A DNA stretch of 64,000 nt from Avena insularis (Eukaryota; Streptophyta; Magnoliopsida; Poales; Poaceae), in NCBI GenBank assembly GCA_023614405.1, contig CM042688.1, forward strand, positions 445,460,028 through 445,524,027, given 5' to 3'. Numbering within the stretch: the stretch's first letter is position 1; each line of letters begins with the position of its first letter. The notes under the pieces were generated by a model, which saw only the letters and a list, made by a program, of their open reading frames with translations, was not told the DNA's origin and made no database searches. The translations under genes and the position numbers were made by a program. Positions 43,834 through 55,083 of the stretch are shown one piece after another.

Positions 43834-44529
43834 TACCTCAGCGGCAGTGAGTCATGCATTACCTTCGACAAACGCGACCACCCACCTCAAGTACCTCGCC
43901 CAGGTTATTTCCCCCTCGTACTCGAGGCGCAAATTGGAGGCTTCGACATGATTCGCATCTTCATGGATGGCGGAAGCGGCATCAACCTCATATTCGCGAG
44001 TACCTTGCGAGCAATGAGGATCCCTCTAACCTGCTTGGAGGCATCAGACACAACGTTCCATGGCATTGTTCCAGGGAAAGGCATATACCCCCTAGGCAAA
44101 ATCAACCTCGACGTCATATTTGGCACGCCGAAGAACTTCCGGCGCGAGCGCATCGACTTTGAGGTCGTCGACTGGACCTCACAATACCATTGCATCCTTG
44201 GGAACGTCGCATTCGCCAGGTTCATGGCAGTACCCCACTACGCCTACCTGCAGATGAAAATGCCAGGTCCCAACGGCGTCATAACGATCAACGGGAACTT
44301 TGAGTGATCTGACGCTTGCGATAGGGAATTCAACAGAATCTCCCAGTCCTTCGGCATGCAGGAGGAACTCGCAAGACTGAAAGAGACGACAGACAACATT
44401 CTGCCTCCCTTGAGTAGGCCAAGCTCACCTGATCTCTCCTTCGACTCATCCGTACACACAAAGAAGGTGCAGGTCCATCCATCGGATCCCGCCAAAACAG
44501 CCCTCATCGCCAACAAATTGAGTCCCGCA
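43834..44529 (+). pseudogene. Protease and linker of Tat-2
   Basis: In the gag frame: IGGFDMIRIFMDGGSGINLI (retropepsin active site D-G-G), KINLDVIFGTPKNFRRERID, YHCILGNVAFARF and QMKMPGPNGVITINGNF. A TGA at 44305 (CGA in ancestral form, judged from Tat-1) is followed by a linker with FNRISQSFGMQEELARLKET. The segment ends at a TAG at 44530 (SPA, stop, ELAL), which is present at the same codon in Tat-1. Confidence 0.75.
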
Positions 44530-45950
44530 TAGGAACTCGCGCTCGTCGAATTTTTCCGTGAGCACTGGGAAATTTTTGCCTGGTGTCCTGCGGACATGCC
44601 AGGAGTTTCCAGGAAATTCGCCGAGCATGCACTCAACGTCAAACCCGACACAAGGCCAGTCAAGCAAACAATCAGGCGACTATCTGAGCCACGAGCGTAG
44701 GCAGTCGGAATGGAGATCAACAGACTCCTCGAGGCCAAGTTCATACGCGAGATCAAGGAAAGCACTTGGCTTGCCAATACGGTGCTGGTACCAAAAAAGG
44801 ACATGGACATCCTACGGATGTGTGTGGACTTCACTTCATTAAACAAGCACTACCCAAAAGATCACTTCCCGCTGCCACGGATCGACCAGATCATCGACTC
44901 CACCGCGGGATGCGAGCGCCTCTGCTTCCTCGACGCCTACTCAGGCTATAATCAAATTCGAATGAAGGAGGAAGATCAGGAGAAAACAGCGTTTACAACG
45001 CCCTTTGGTGTGTTCTGCTACAACACAATGCCCTTCGGGCTAAAAAACACGGGAGACACCTACCAGTGATGCATGCAGGCTTGCCTCAAGGAACAACTAG
45101 GTCGCAACATCCAACTCTATGTCGACGACATAGTAATCAAGACCAAGGAGGAAGCCTCTCTAATCGACGATTTGTAAGAAACCTTCGCCAACCTCGATCG
45201 CTACTGGATCAAGCTCAATCCGGACAAATGTGCCTTCGGCGTACCATCTGGGCAGCTACTCAGATATCTCATCTCCGCGAGGGGGATCGAGGCAAACCCG
45301 AAGAAGATAAAAGCCATACTGGCCATGGAGAAGCCGAAGAACATAAGAGGCGTCCAGCAACTGGCCGGACGAATTGCGGCCCTCAGTCGATTTATCAGTC
45401 GGATGGGTGAAAAGGCACTGCCCTTCTACCAGGTCCTCCGCAAAGCCGAAAAAATCGAGTGGACCAATGAAGCGCAAGAAGCATTCGAAGATCTCAAGCG
45501 CCTGCTATCCACCTCGCCAGTACTGGTGACTCCATGAGAAAGAGAACCACTGTTGCTGTACATCTCTGCCACCAACCAGGTGGTCAGCATAGTGCTCGTC
45601 GTCGAGCGAGCTGAGGAAAACAAAGTCCACGGCATATAACGCCCAGTATACTACCTCAGCGAGGTCCTCACGCCAACAAAACAGCAGTACCCGCACTACC
45701 AGAAGCTGGCGTACGGCGTCTTCATGACCGCCCAGCGACTGCGCCACTACTTCCAGGAACACCCAATTATGGTAGTCAGCGATGCCCCGTTGGGACATAT
45801 CCTTAATAACCCCGACGCCATAGGGCGAGTCGCGCTTTGGGGAATAGAGCTGTCTCCACGAGACATCACATACGAAAAACGTGACGCCATCAAGTCGCAA
45901 GTGCTCCCTGACTTTCTCGTGCACTGGATGGAGAACCAGCTCCCGGACAA
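44530..45950 (+). pseudogene. Reverse transcriptase and RT-linked RNase H of Tat-2
   Basis: Same frame: FFREHWEIFAWCPADMPGVS, FIREIKESTWLANTVLVPKK, LNKHYPKDHFPLPRIDQIID, FNTMPFGLK-type motif, QLYVDDIVIKTKEEASLIDD (YVDD intact), QQLAGRIAALSRFISRMGEK, then the RT-linked RNase H with YYLSEVLTPTKQQYPHYQKL. Stops lie at 44698 (TAG), 45067 (TGA), 45175 (TAA), 45535 (TGA) and near 45637 (TAA). Most fit C-to-T or G-to-A changes from CAG, CAA, CGA or TGG codons, as judged against Tat-1. Confidence 0.8.
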
Positions 45951-46400
45951 GCCAGATATGTCCTACCTCTGGACAATGCACTTTGATGGGCCCAAACGGA
46001 AAGACGGAGTAGGCACAGGTGTCATATTGACATCACCTCAAGGGGACAAGCTGAAATATATCCTGCGAATAGAGTTCACAGCCTCAAACAACGTGGCTGA
46101 ATACGAGGCCCTGTTGCATGGGATGAGGATGGCAAAAGCCTGTGGCACCAAAAGGCTCATCATATATGGCGACTCCAAATTGGTCGTCAACCAAACAATG
46201 CATGAGTGCGACGCACTGAACGACAACATGATCGCGTACCGCGACCTCTACGATACACTCGAGGGAGACTTTGATGGTTGCGAGTTGCGACACATAGGTC
46301 GCGAAAGCAACGAGGAGGCGGACACACTAGCCAACATAGTCTCTACCTGCGCCCCCATACCACCTGGGGTATTTCTCGAGCGCATATGTGAATGCTCCAT
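45951..46400 (+). pseudogene. Second (archaeal-type) RNase H of Tat-2, domain unbroken
   Basis: MHFDGPKRKDGVGTG (Asp), VILTSPQGDKLKYILRIEF, ASNNVAEYEALLHGMRMAKA (Glu), IYGDSKLVVNQ (Asp) and RESNEEADTLANI (Asp region) appear in order without a stop. This extra RNase H after the RT-linked one is diagnostic of the Tat lineage. Here the domain itself looks intact, although it lies in a broken polyprotein. The ORF containing it runs 45724-46935. Confidence 0.8.
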
Positions 46401-47865
46401 CAAGCCAAAGCCCGCAGAGAAGAAAACAAGCGCAGCCATGGACTCAGGGGCTACGCCACCCAATGAGCCAATGGCACTCGATGACTTGGAGATCGCCACA
46501 AGACTCGAGGGACCAATGAGCGTCATGATGATCGAGCAATCTTGGACGCAGCCGTACATTACGTACCTCCTCAGCAAGAGACTACCGGACGATCCGACAG
46601 ATGCACGGCACATCGCGCGGCGCTCCAAGGCATTCGCCGTTCTCAACAGCGAACTGTATAAACGCAGCATCACAGGAGTGCTACAACGATGCGTCTCCAT
46701 CGCCGACAGAAGAGCAATTCTCCTCGACATCCATGAAGGGACCTGCGGGCATCACGCAGGCAGTCGCGCCCTCGTTGCCAAAGCTCTACAAGCTGGATTT
46801 TCCTGGCCCACGGCCATGCACGATGCCAAGGACATAGTCCAAAAATGCAATGCTTGCCAGCGATTCGTGGACAAGCCACACGCACCAAGCGCAGAGCTAC
46901 GGCCTATTCCATTGGCCTGGCCCTTCGCACAATAGGGGCTCGATATGGTTGGCAAGCTGCCAAGATCCTCGCGCGGAGGCTATGTCTACCCCTTGGTGGC
47001 AGTCGACAAATTCACCAAGTGGATAGAGGCCATGTCAATGACCAACCAATCAGGGCACAGCGTAGTCAAGTTCTTCGAGTCCATCGTCTACCGCTTCGGC
47101 GTGCCGCACAGCATCATTACCAACAACGGGACGAACTTCACATCCAAGGAGTTCTAAGAATTCTGTGAGAACCTGGGGATCAACATCAGCTACGCCTCAG
47201 TAGTGCATCCACAGACCAATGGTCAGGTGGAAAAAGCAAACGGGCTCGTCTGCAGCGGCATCAAGAAGCGACTCCTGCGACCACTCGAACAAGCGGCAGG
47301 TTGCTGGCCAGATGAGCTGCAATCCGTACTCTGGAGTCTACGTACAACTACAAACAGTGTCACGGGCTACACGCCATTCTTTATGGTGCACGAAGCAGAA
47401 GCAGTACTACCCGCCGAGGTACGGTACAAGGCGCCGCGCGTGGTCGCCGACAGCAAACAAGAGTCATCCCTTGCACTCGAAGACTCCATCGACCTCCTCG
47501 ACGAAGCAAGAGAAATCGCCACAGAAAGATCTACGATCTACCAGCAGAACCTGCGCAACTACCATAGTAGAAGGCTTCGCCCTAGATCCTTCGTCGAAGG
47601 TGACCTGGTCCTACGACTGAAGCAGCAGGGACATCTCACGCTCGAGTCCCCCTGGGAAGGACCGTACGTGATTACAAAAGTAATCCTAGGTGGCGCCTAT
47701 CGCCTTCAAGATTTAGAGACAGGAGTCGCATACTCCAACCCTTGGAACGTCGCACAACTGCGAGCTTCTACCCATAGTCGTTTCCTTTACTTTTACATTG
47801 CAAATAAGGCTACTCAGCCAAGGCTACTTAGCCACACATTGTACTTCGTGCTATTCTTCGAATAA
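46401..47865 (+). pseudogene. Integrase of Tat-2
   Basis: Linker, then an HHCC zinc region (HEGTCGHHAGSRALVAKAL ... VQKCNACQRFVDK). A TAG at 46933 replaces the Trp before GLDMVG (first Asp). The core reads ITNNGTNFTSKEF, where the TDNG Asp has become Asn, then a TAA at 47155 and HPQTNGQVEKANG (Glu). The C-terminal domain has FVEGDLVLRLKQQGHLTLES, then SPWEGPYVITKVILGGAYRL and NPWNVAQLR. The D-to-N change, a G-to-A event, would abolish catalysis. Confidence 0.8.
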
Positions 47866-48213
47866 ATAAAAGCTAAGTGCCCAGAAACTCTGTGTTCTCC
47901 TTTACTTTGTCAATTTTCATACTCGGGGGCTGCGCCACCCTATACACATATGTTCTTCGAACCAAAATGCGACATCCTGAGTAGCTGGCGCATCAATCAA
48001 ACCCCTTAACACAAATTCAACCCAGCTGCAATGCACCTGACAGGTTGACAAGGGAATGAGATAAAAGGATGGCCAGGCTAACGAAAAGGACTCGCATAGT
48101 GCAACGCACCTCACGCTCACAAAGCTCCTTATGCACGTTCGACAATAAATTATCTACAACATCTATACGAACTTTACAACACAAGCACACTTATGTGTAG
48201 GATACATATTTGG
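47866..48213. other. Tat-2 spacer between pol and the antisense gene
   Basis: A convergent 3' region of about 350 bp with no ORF. It contains 'CTCGGGGGCTGCGCC' (about 47923-47937) and is uninterrupted here. In Tat-1 the same spacer contains the 1.8-kb insertion. Confidence 0.6.
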
Positions 48214-50445
48214 CTACCCTTGCAACAGAAGAACATTAGTTTGTTCCTCGAAGAAGTCGACGATCTCCTTGGCTGGGCGGTCCACCGCCTGATAGTGTGG
48301 CACCATATTCCAGGAAGATCCTGCTGGTGGCGCCGGCGGCCCAGAGGCAATGGCGGCAATATCCACGTTAGGCCTATGCAAACGCACCATCGAGAGGGCA
48401 GCCTTAGCACTAGCCACCAACTGCTGCCTCACGCACTTGCGAACCATTGACAGATCTTGAAATTTGGGAAGAAGAGCCAGAAGGCTTGACAGAGCGTCGT
48501 CCAGTGGGAACATATCCCGATAAATGCTTTTCAAGCACGACTGCGACTTCTTCAGGAAGACCAGCACTCGCGATGCACGATCCTGCAGGGTCGCCAATGC
48601 AGTCGCGCGATCATGATCTACCTAGAAGTATCCACTCTCTTGAAGTTGTTCCTGGGTAAGATCATGAAGGTGAATGGCAATTCTATCCCTCTCCTCCTGC
48701 AGATGGCGCGCGCTAACAACTACACGAAGCAGCATCAATAGCATGAGTACTACGTACCTCTGCAAGTGACTGCAAAGGAAAAGATGAGGAAGAAGCAAAC
48801 TAACACTTAAATTGGTCGCCCAGCTGCGTCACCTCGCCAAGCAAATATTGCTCGCGGGCGGCGGCTTTTTCAGCCTTCAACTTCCACACGTCCGCGCTAC
48901 CACGGATCACCGGCAACTCACGCTCCAGCTGCTTAACGCGATCACGAAGTCGCGAAAGCAAGGACAGCTCCTCTACCCTGGAGCACGGCGGTGCCACTAT
49001 ATCTTCAAGAGATGGCGAGTCGTGGGTTCCCCCCACAGGATCACTTGATGTACCCTACCACAAAGTCAAGACAGAGGCAAATAAGGCGACTAACTTAACA
49101 CAAAGGCAAAAGCAACAGATGCATTCAGGATCAGCATAAAGTATTCACAAACACCCTCACCAACAGGCATGTTCTTAGACCAAAAGGACAATTCATTAAC
49201 TATTACAAAAAGCTAACTACGGAGCAGCTGGCTTCTTCGGCTTCGACGGCTTCGGGGGCTTCATCAAGTCCGTGGCAGTATCAGACGCCAATGACTTTCC
49301 GCCGGCCCCTGAGGCCGAAGCTTTCACCGCCTTCTTCGCATGTTGGATCTCCTCCAAATACTTGGCAATGGTATTTATCAAGGAATGTCCATATTTGGCA
49401 CAGGCAGTCGCAAAAGGAGCAAAGACTACCTGCTGACCGTTTGCGCCAATAGGCATCGCCTTCGACACCGCAGAGGGATCTATCTCGACTCCGTGGGCTT
49501 GCACCATGGCGAGTGACATGGTCGCGCCAGCCGAGCGGAGGGAGTTCTTGTAGGTGGCAGGCACACCCCGGGCGAGTGACTCCACCAGCTCGTCCACATT
49601 ATCGACCAGCTCCGCCTTCGGCATCAACTCCTCCCGGAGGCAACTAAGGGTGACCTTGGCCTTGGACAATGTATTTTGGACAGCGGCACTATGATCCTCG
49701 ACTTCAGACACCGCACCTGCCAGAGCGTCATCGCGACGAAGGGCCTGCGGGTCAAAGCTCAAATCGCTAGCATCTGCACAAAAAACCCACACATGGATGA
49801 AATCTCTAGCGCCACCGGCAAAACTTTAGATGCAGAGAAGGACAACAATAAACTATCTACCAGCAAAGGTACCTGAGAGGGCCTTGGCGACTGAGAACAG
49901 TTGCTCTTCGAACAACTTTTCCCTAGCCGCAAAGGAGGCACGTAGATCCTCTTCGCGCTTCTGTGCATCATCACGAGCGGCGATTGCCTCGTCGCGCCCC
50001 TTCACAGCCGCGGCTAATGTCTTTTCCAAGGTGGCGACGTTGCGCAGTAAAGCATTATGCTCAGCCACATGGCAACCAAAAGTTGACTATCAGTTGACTA
50101 TACCAAAAAAAGGAGGAGACAAAAAAGAATAAGTGTAGAACACTCACTTTCGACCACGAGGCGACGCGTTTCCAACATTGCATGCTGGCGACCCATCGCC
50201 ATCACCTGCTCCGCCACTTGTGCGGCTGCCTTTACAAGGAGCTGTCGCACAAACAAGGAATCAAAGAAGGCAACAGAGAATGTCGACTGCCATACTAAAA
50301 AGAAGGAAAGATATATTTACATGGTCCTCCAGCGACTCCGAAGAAGTTTGCTGAACGGTCATCCGAGCAACCATTCGATGTTCCCCTACATGAGGAGAGC
50401 TCGAAGAATTGTGCCCGGAGTGGGTCGCCGCCGGAGGGGAAGGAG
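48214..50445 (-). pseudogene. Antisense gene of Tat-2, 3' exons
   Basis: Minus-strand exons in order. An exon about 50443-50320 ends LEDH before GTAAATA. A short exon lies at about 50240-50150. A coiled-coil exon 50068-49862 (AEHNALLRNVATLEKTLAAA, KREEDLRASFAAREKLFEEQ) ends CTCTCAG|GTACC. An exon about 49775-49217 follows a TTTTTTGTGCAG acceptor (FDPQALRRDDALAGAVSEV, MSLAMVQAHGVEIDPSAVSK, Lys/Pro-rich end). An exon about 49036-48800 has EELSLLSRLRDRVKQLEREL. The last exon, about 48700-48214, ends DFFEEQTNVLLLQG. Most exons lack stops, so it is better preserved than in Tat-1. Function unknown. It is split at 50446 by the 12.3-kb element. Confidence 0.65.
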
Positions 50446-50450
50446 CACGC

Positions 50451-53400
50451 TGTAGCATCCCAATTGTCTAACAATTGCAATGCTACTAGCCTAGTCTATA
50501 TATATGCTACTTCAAATATATAATTGTTGCATCATCATTATATCATGCTCATGTCATCATGCCTCCTTGCATTTGAGCATCATATAAAACCCTTTTTCAT
50601 TTGGTTCTTATCTCATATGCATGGTTAATTGTATTTGCCTCTTGATATTGTATTTGGTTCTTGATATATTGTTTAATGCCCAAGTTGAGTTCGGGGCATA
50701 TCTCTTATTAACTCCACCACCTTTTTCTTCACCACCTCATAAATTCCACCATCCAACTAAATATGGGCTTTGCACTTTATTTGGGTTTTACCTCTAGCTC
50801 ATGTGGGTTGGGATGGATCCAATTCTTTTCCACATGCTCTCATCTTAGCATCATGTTGTTTTCACATTATTGATATATGAGAGCCACATGGCCACCTTTG
50901 CATGCCTTGTGAATGGAACCCTTTTTCCTAGCTTCCACATGGATTATCATGGAATTGTGCTCATGTTGGAATACTTTTGGGACTATTAATTATCTAGTGG
51001 AACATACACACTAGCATGTCCCATTTTATTTCAAACATGGACATCTCCAACTACTCCACATGGGGCATCCTTTCATTTCTTTGGCTTGGCTTTATTCCAC
51101 TTTTGGAAATGCAAAGGGACAATGCCATGTTTAATATAATTGTTTTCTCAAAATAATCATGGTATTAAATACTTTGCATGGGCCATGCAAGTACCAACTT
51201 TTTGCTTGTCATTTGGATTTTTATTTGATTTTAAAATGGATCATCTCTATATCTCTCTCTCTTTCTCCTTGGGCTTCATCTATGCTTGATCTTGCTCACA
51301 CCCTATCATCACATCCCTATCCCTTCTTTGCTTGATCTTGTTGGAGCTTGTTTTGAGCCTTGCTTGATCTTGTCAAAAGGACCTCTCCATCTTATCCCTC
51401 CATCTCTCTCTAAAACCCTAAGCTAACCCTAAGCCTACCTCTCCATCTCCTCTAATCTACCCATGCCCCATCTAAGCTAAACCCTAACCCTAGCATGCCA
51501 CACCTCCCTCTCTCGGCCTCTCTCTCTCTCACCTAGCTCGGCCCCACATAGCTACCCCTCTCCCTGGCCCCACACCCTATCTACTCCCTCTCTCTCTACC
51601 TCCTCCTAACCAAGCATAGCCCGAGCCCCAACCAAACCCTACCCGATCACCTCCCCTTCCCTTTTGCAAAAGTGCACCACCACCCCATGTGCCTCCCTCC
51701 TCTCTCCTTATCTTCCCAACCACCCCCCACCTCAGATCCATCCAGAAGGCGCCCAGGTCCCTCTCTCCCTCCCTTTCTTCCTCTCCTTGCAGCCTCCCTT
51801 GGCCATGGCCACCTCCATGTCACCTCAAACCCTAGCCTCGGCCACCTCTCCCTCTAGAAGTTCCCGAGCACGCCAAGGCTATCCAGGAGCACCCAGGGCG
51901 TCCCCTGCTTCCTCTTCGACGACTAGGACCGCTGGAACCCGCTGGAACCTCGCCGGAGCGCCGCCGTCGCCACCATGCCGAGAGAGAGCCAAGGAAACCG
52001 TCCACGAGCCGCGCCGCCGATCCGGTCCACCTCGAGCACGTATGTCTGCACCGTACGGTCGCTGGTGAGCCCCTCTCCCTCCCGGACATCCCCTTCTCCT
52101 CTCTAGCTCGCCGCAACGTCGTCGCGCTCCGTCGAACACCCTGCGCGCTGCCGCCGCCGCCCGCTGTATCTGTGCGCGCTGGAGCCTCTGTTCTTCGCGT
52201 TTTCCCCGGCGCTGGAGGCCTCCTTCGCGAAATCCCCAAACACCAAAAGCGTAGCCCTAGTTTCCCTCGTCAAAACGCCTACCCATACGCCCGAAACCGT
52301 CCACCGTAGCCCTCGCCATCGTCGTCGAAAGTCCGCCAGATCCGCCGCCATCAGTGTCGCGTCCGTCGGTCGTGACAATGAAGCATTGGCCAGCGTTTTG
52401 CGCAGAGCCCCCTGGCCTTTTTCCCGCCTAAACCCGCCGTCCCCAGTGCCCCACCTGTCAGCCGCGGAGTGCTTTTGCAAATAAACCCGCGGAAGACCCA
52501 GTCCACCACAGATCAGTCCCTCCCCGCGCCTGGGATCGCCCACGTGTCACGCCGAGGCTGGTAGGCTGCGGCGTGGCGGGGCCCACTTGTCATCGGTGCG
52601 GCTAGGTAGGACCCGAGTGAGAATAGCCCTGCAACCCGCTGCGCCCCACCTGCTGCCCAGTTAGCACTGCAGCCCACCTGTCATTCTCTACGGGTAGAAA
52701 GCCAGCGAGTAATAAAAGCTTTTCTGTAATCTGTTTAAATTCAAATCTTTTCAAAATAAATTCAAATTCAATTTTATTTCTGTTTTAATATAACTTTTAA
52801 AATATGAATCCAATTAATACAAATAATATATGTTTTCAAATCAGAAAAATGTGAGGAATTCAAATATGCCATTCAAAATCTATTTTGAACAATTAAAATT
52901 CCAAGTTTATTTAAATTACATTAAATTGCCCTTTTACCTTAATAAATTAATAACTTTTGTTTTATAACTCCAAATTTAACAAATGATATGTCTAAAATGA
53001 TTAGCTCGACGAGACCTTTCTGTCTATGCTTTCCATGGTTTGATTTGAAGCATGAATCATATAAATATAATGGGTACAGAAACTTAAATGAGTATAAAAT
53101 GTGAATAAAACTTAATAAAATGTTTATCTCTTGTATTCCACACCTCACCCATGCCATGCTACCTTATTGCCATGCAAATTGTGCATCATTCATCATGGCA
53201 TGATTGTTTGCTTGATGCATTTATTCATATGCTTGTGCACTTTATTTATGTTGGCCCTTGTTTGTTTGGTTCTTCTTCGAATAGACGCTGAGCAGGGGAT
53301 TTATCAAGACACCCAGGAGTACCACCCAGATCCTTCTCTCGCTTCAACTAAGCTGCCAGGCAAGCACTACCACATGCTTGCATACATATAGTACCTATTG

Positions 53401-55068
53401 CCTCTTTCTTATTCTTGCATCATTGAGTCGCGATTGCATTAAATTGAATCCCAAGTATTGCATAGCTTTTATTTTAAACCCCACCGAAGCTTGTCCCTCC
53501 ATCCCATGAGCCATTACTACAGGAGTTGTTTGAGCCATGCGAGTCGTAGAACAGCATGTGTAGGGTTTGTGAGTGTCTGATGGAAAACGAGGTACCTAAA
53601 CAACTCAACCTGATTAGTAATGGGATAACTAATGAAAGTGGCATCGGTGAGCCATATTCGCTATTTGGTTTTTCAGGCTCACTTGTGTCCGTGGGACCCA
53701 GTACTTGATTCTGTTCCTTGAATATTCGTGCTATCCACATCCGGAGGCTTATGAACCCCTTGAGCGAGCTTGATTCATTCTTATTTCTTGAGGGCCACAA
53801 ACTAGTTTGAGGTTTTATTTACTATCTGTACTTATGCCATGCGTCTTTGCTTTATTTAAAATTGTGCGAGGAGCACTGTCTTTATTTAGGAAAGCGGAGT
53901 GTTTTCGGTGTCGACAAGCCAGTCACATTTTCGGGTTCCCGTCGTTCCACAGCCATTACGCAAACCTTGAGGCCGTCTCGAGTCATTAACCCGTTCGGGT
54001 AGCTCAATGGGGTGGCCCCTGAAATATTTCTAAATCCTGTGATTGCTTTGTCGTGGATGCCTCGTTGGGTTTTGATTTGGTTTTTAGAGGCATATCGAGT
54101 GTGTGTTGCTATTTGTGCACCCTGCAGGTAAAACTTTCTAAGCCGTGTCATGGTTATGGACGACTTGGAGCACAGATTCTCGATCATAGACAAGCATAAC
54201 TAAAGTACCGCTATTAATTTGACTAGACTAGGTACCTGACTAGTAAATAGTGCAACACTCACAGAATGGATAATAAAACTGCCAACGGATGGGGGGGTTG
54301 TTCGTCTGCTTCCTCGTCGGTAAGCGAGGAGGAGGATGGATCTGTTGAGATTACTGTTATAACTGTTGTTATTAATTCACGGTCATCCGTCTATCTTTGG
54401 TTAGGCGGATGGTTAGCGAGTTTCTATAGAATTGCTAGGGTTTATCTTTTGCTGCAATTGCGTCACCCCAGGTTGTGTCCCCTTTAGAGGCATAAAGACT
54501 TGCTGAGTACCCCTAGGGTATCACACGATAAATTATTGGTTCAGATGAACAGGTACCCTCGCAAGATGGATACTGGGTGGAAGAGACGGACGATGTGGGC
54601 AACAATCATTCGGTGTAGAGATTCCGGGAACGGGGATCCGTGAGATCTGTGGGCGGGATGTGCTTATTTATGGGGCATCTTATGCCGATTTGCTCCTTAT
54701 CCGTACTCGGATTTTGTCTTCCGCTTCCGCTTGATACTCTGTTGATTGATGTATGAGGAGATATCCTAAACTATTATATCTATCTAGGATATTTGGATCT
54801 TGCCGTATGGCGTTGCTATATTTCCTTTCTTTTTAGATGGAATGGCTCGATGTCTTGTTGTATGGTGGCTTGCATACATACTCATTTGTGTATGTAGTTG
54901 ATCCCTTCTCCTGCCGATTACGCCGCCCATTCTTGTCCCGATGTTTGGAAATGGTTGGGACGGCCGAAAGGTCTACCTGTGAGTGGCATTTGGGCCCCAC
55001 CGTACTATTTCAACCATTTCTGAACATCCAGGCTTGTACTAGGAGCGTAATTCACCGAGGTAGTTACA
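50451..55068 (+). repeat. 5' LTR of the long-LTR element (4618 bp)
   Basis: Colinear with 58131-62774. Features shared by both copies: a CT-rich region near 51240-51800, a telobox AAACCCTAA (51413-51421; a second at 51479-51487 only in this copy), GC-rich sequence with short ORFs (51664-52540), an AT-rich block (52720-53120), and a final part ending CACCGAGGTAGTTACA. Single-base indels relative to the other LTR cluster at 53680-54180. Confidence 0.9.
51804..52068 (+). CDS. Short ATG ORF inside the 5' LTR, also in the 3' LTR
   Basis: ATGGCCACCTCCATGTCACC starts an ORF of about 88 codons (MATSMSPQTLASATSPSRSS ... SAPYGRW) in a GCC-ATG-GCC context. The same ORF, with a few substitutions, is at 59484-59748. 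The product is Ser/Ala/Pro/Arg-rich with no known domain. Because LTR copies are identical at insertion, conservation between them is weak evidence for function. It may be an upstream ORF in the leader or chance. Confidence 0.2.
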
Positions 55069-55070
55069 AT

Positions 55071-55083
55071 TGGTATCAGAGCC
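55071..55083 (+). other. Primer binding site (tRNA-iMet type)
   Basis: TGGTATCAGAGCC, two bases after the LTR end, is the classical complement of the initiator methionine tRNA 3' end in plant retrotransposons. Confidence 0.9.

Noticed and set aside
51412..51490. Interstitial telomere sequence
   Set aside because: The AAACCCTAA words are isolated teloboxes in a CT-rich leader, not a TTTAGGG array.
51832..52543. Minus-strand ORFs of 135 and 146 codons in the long-LTR element
   Set aside because: They lie in a GC-rich stretch where stops are rare, have Arg/Gly-rich products and no homology. They are probably chance.
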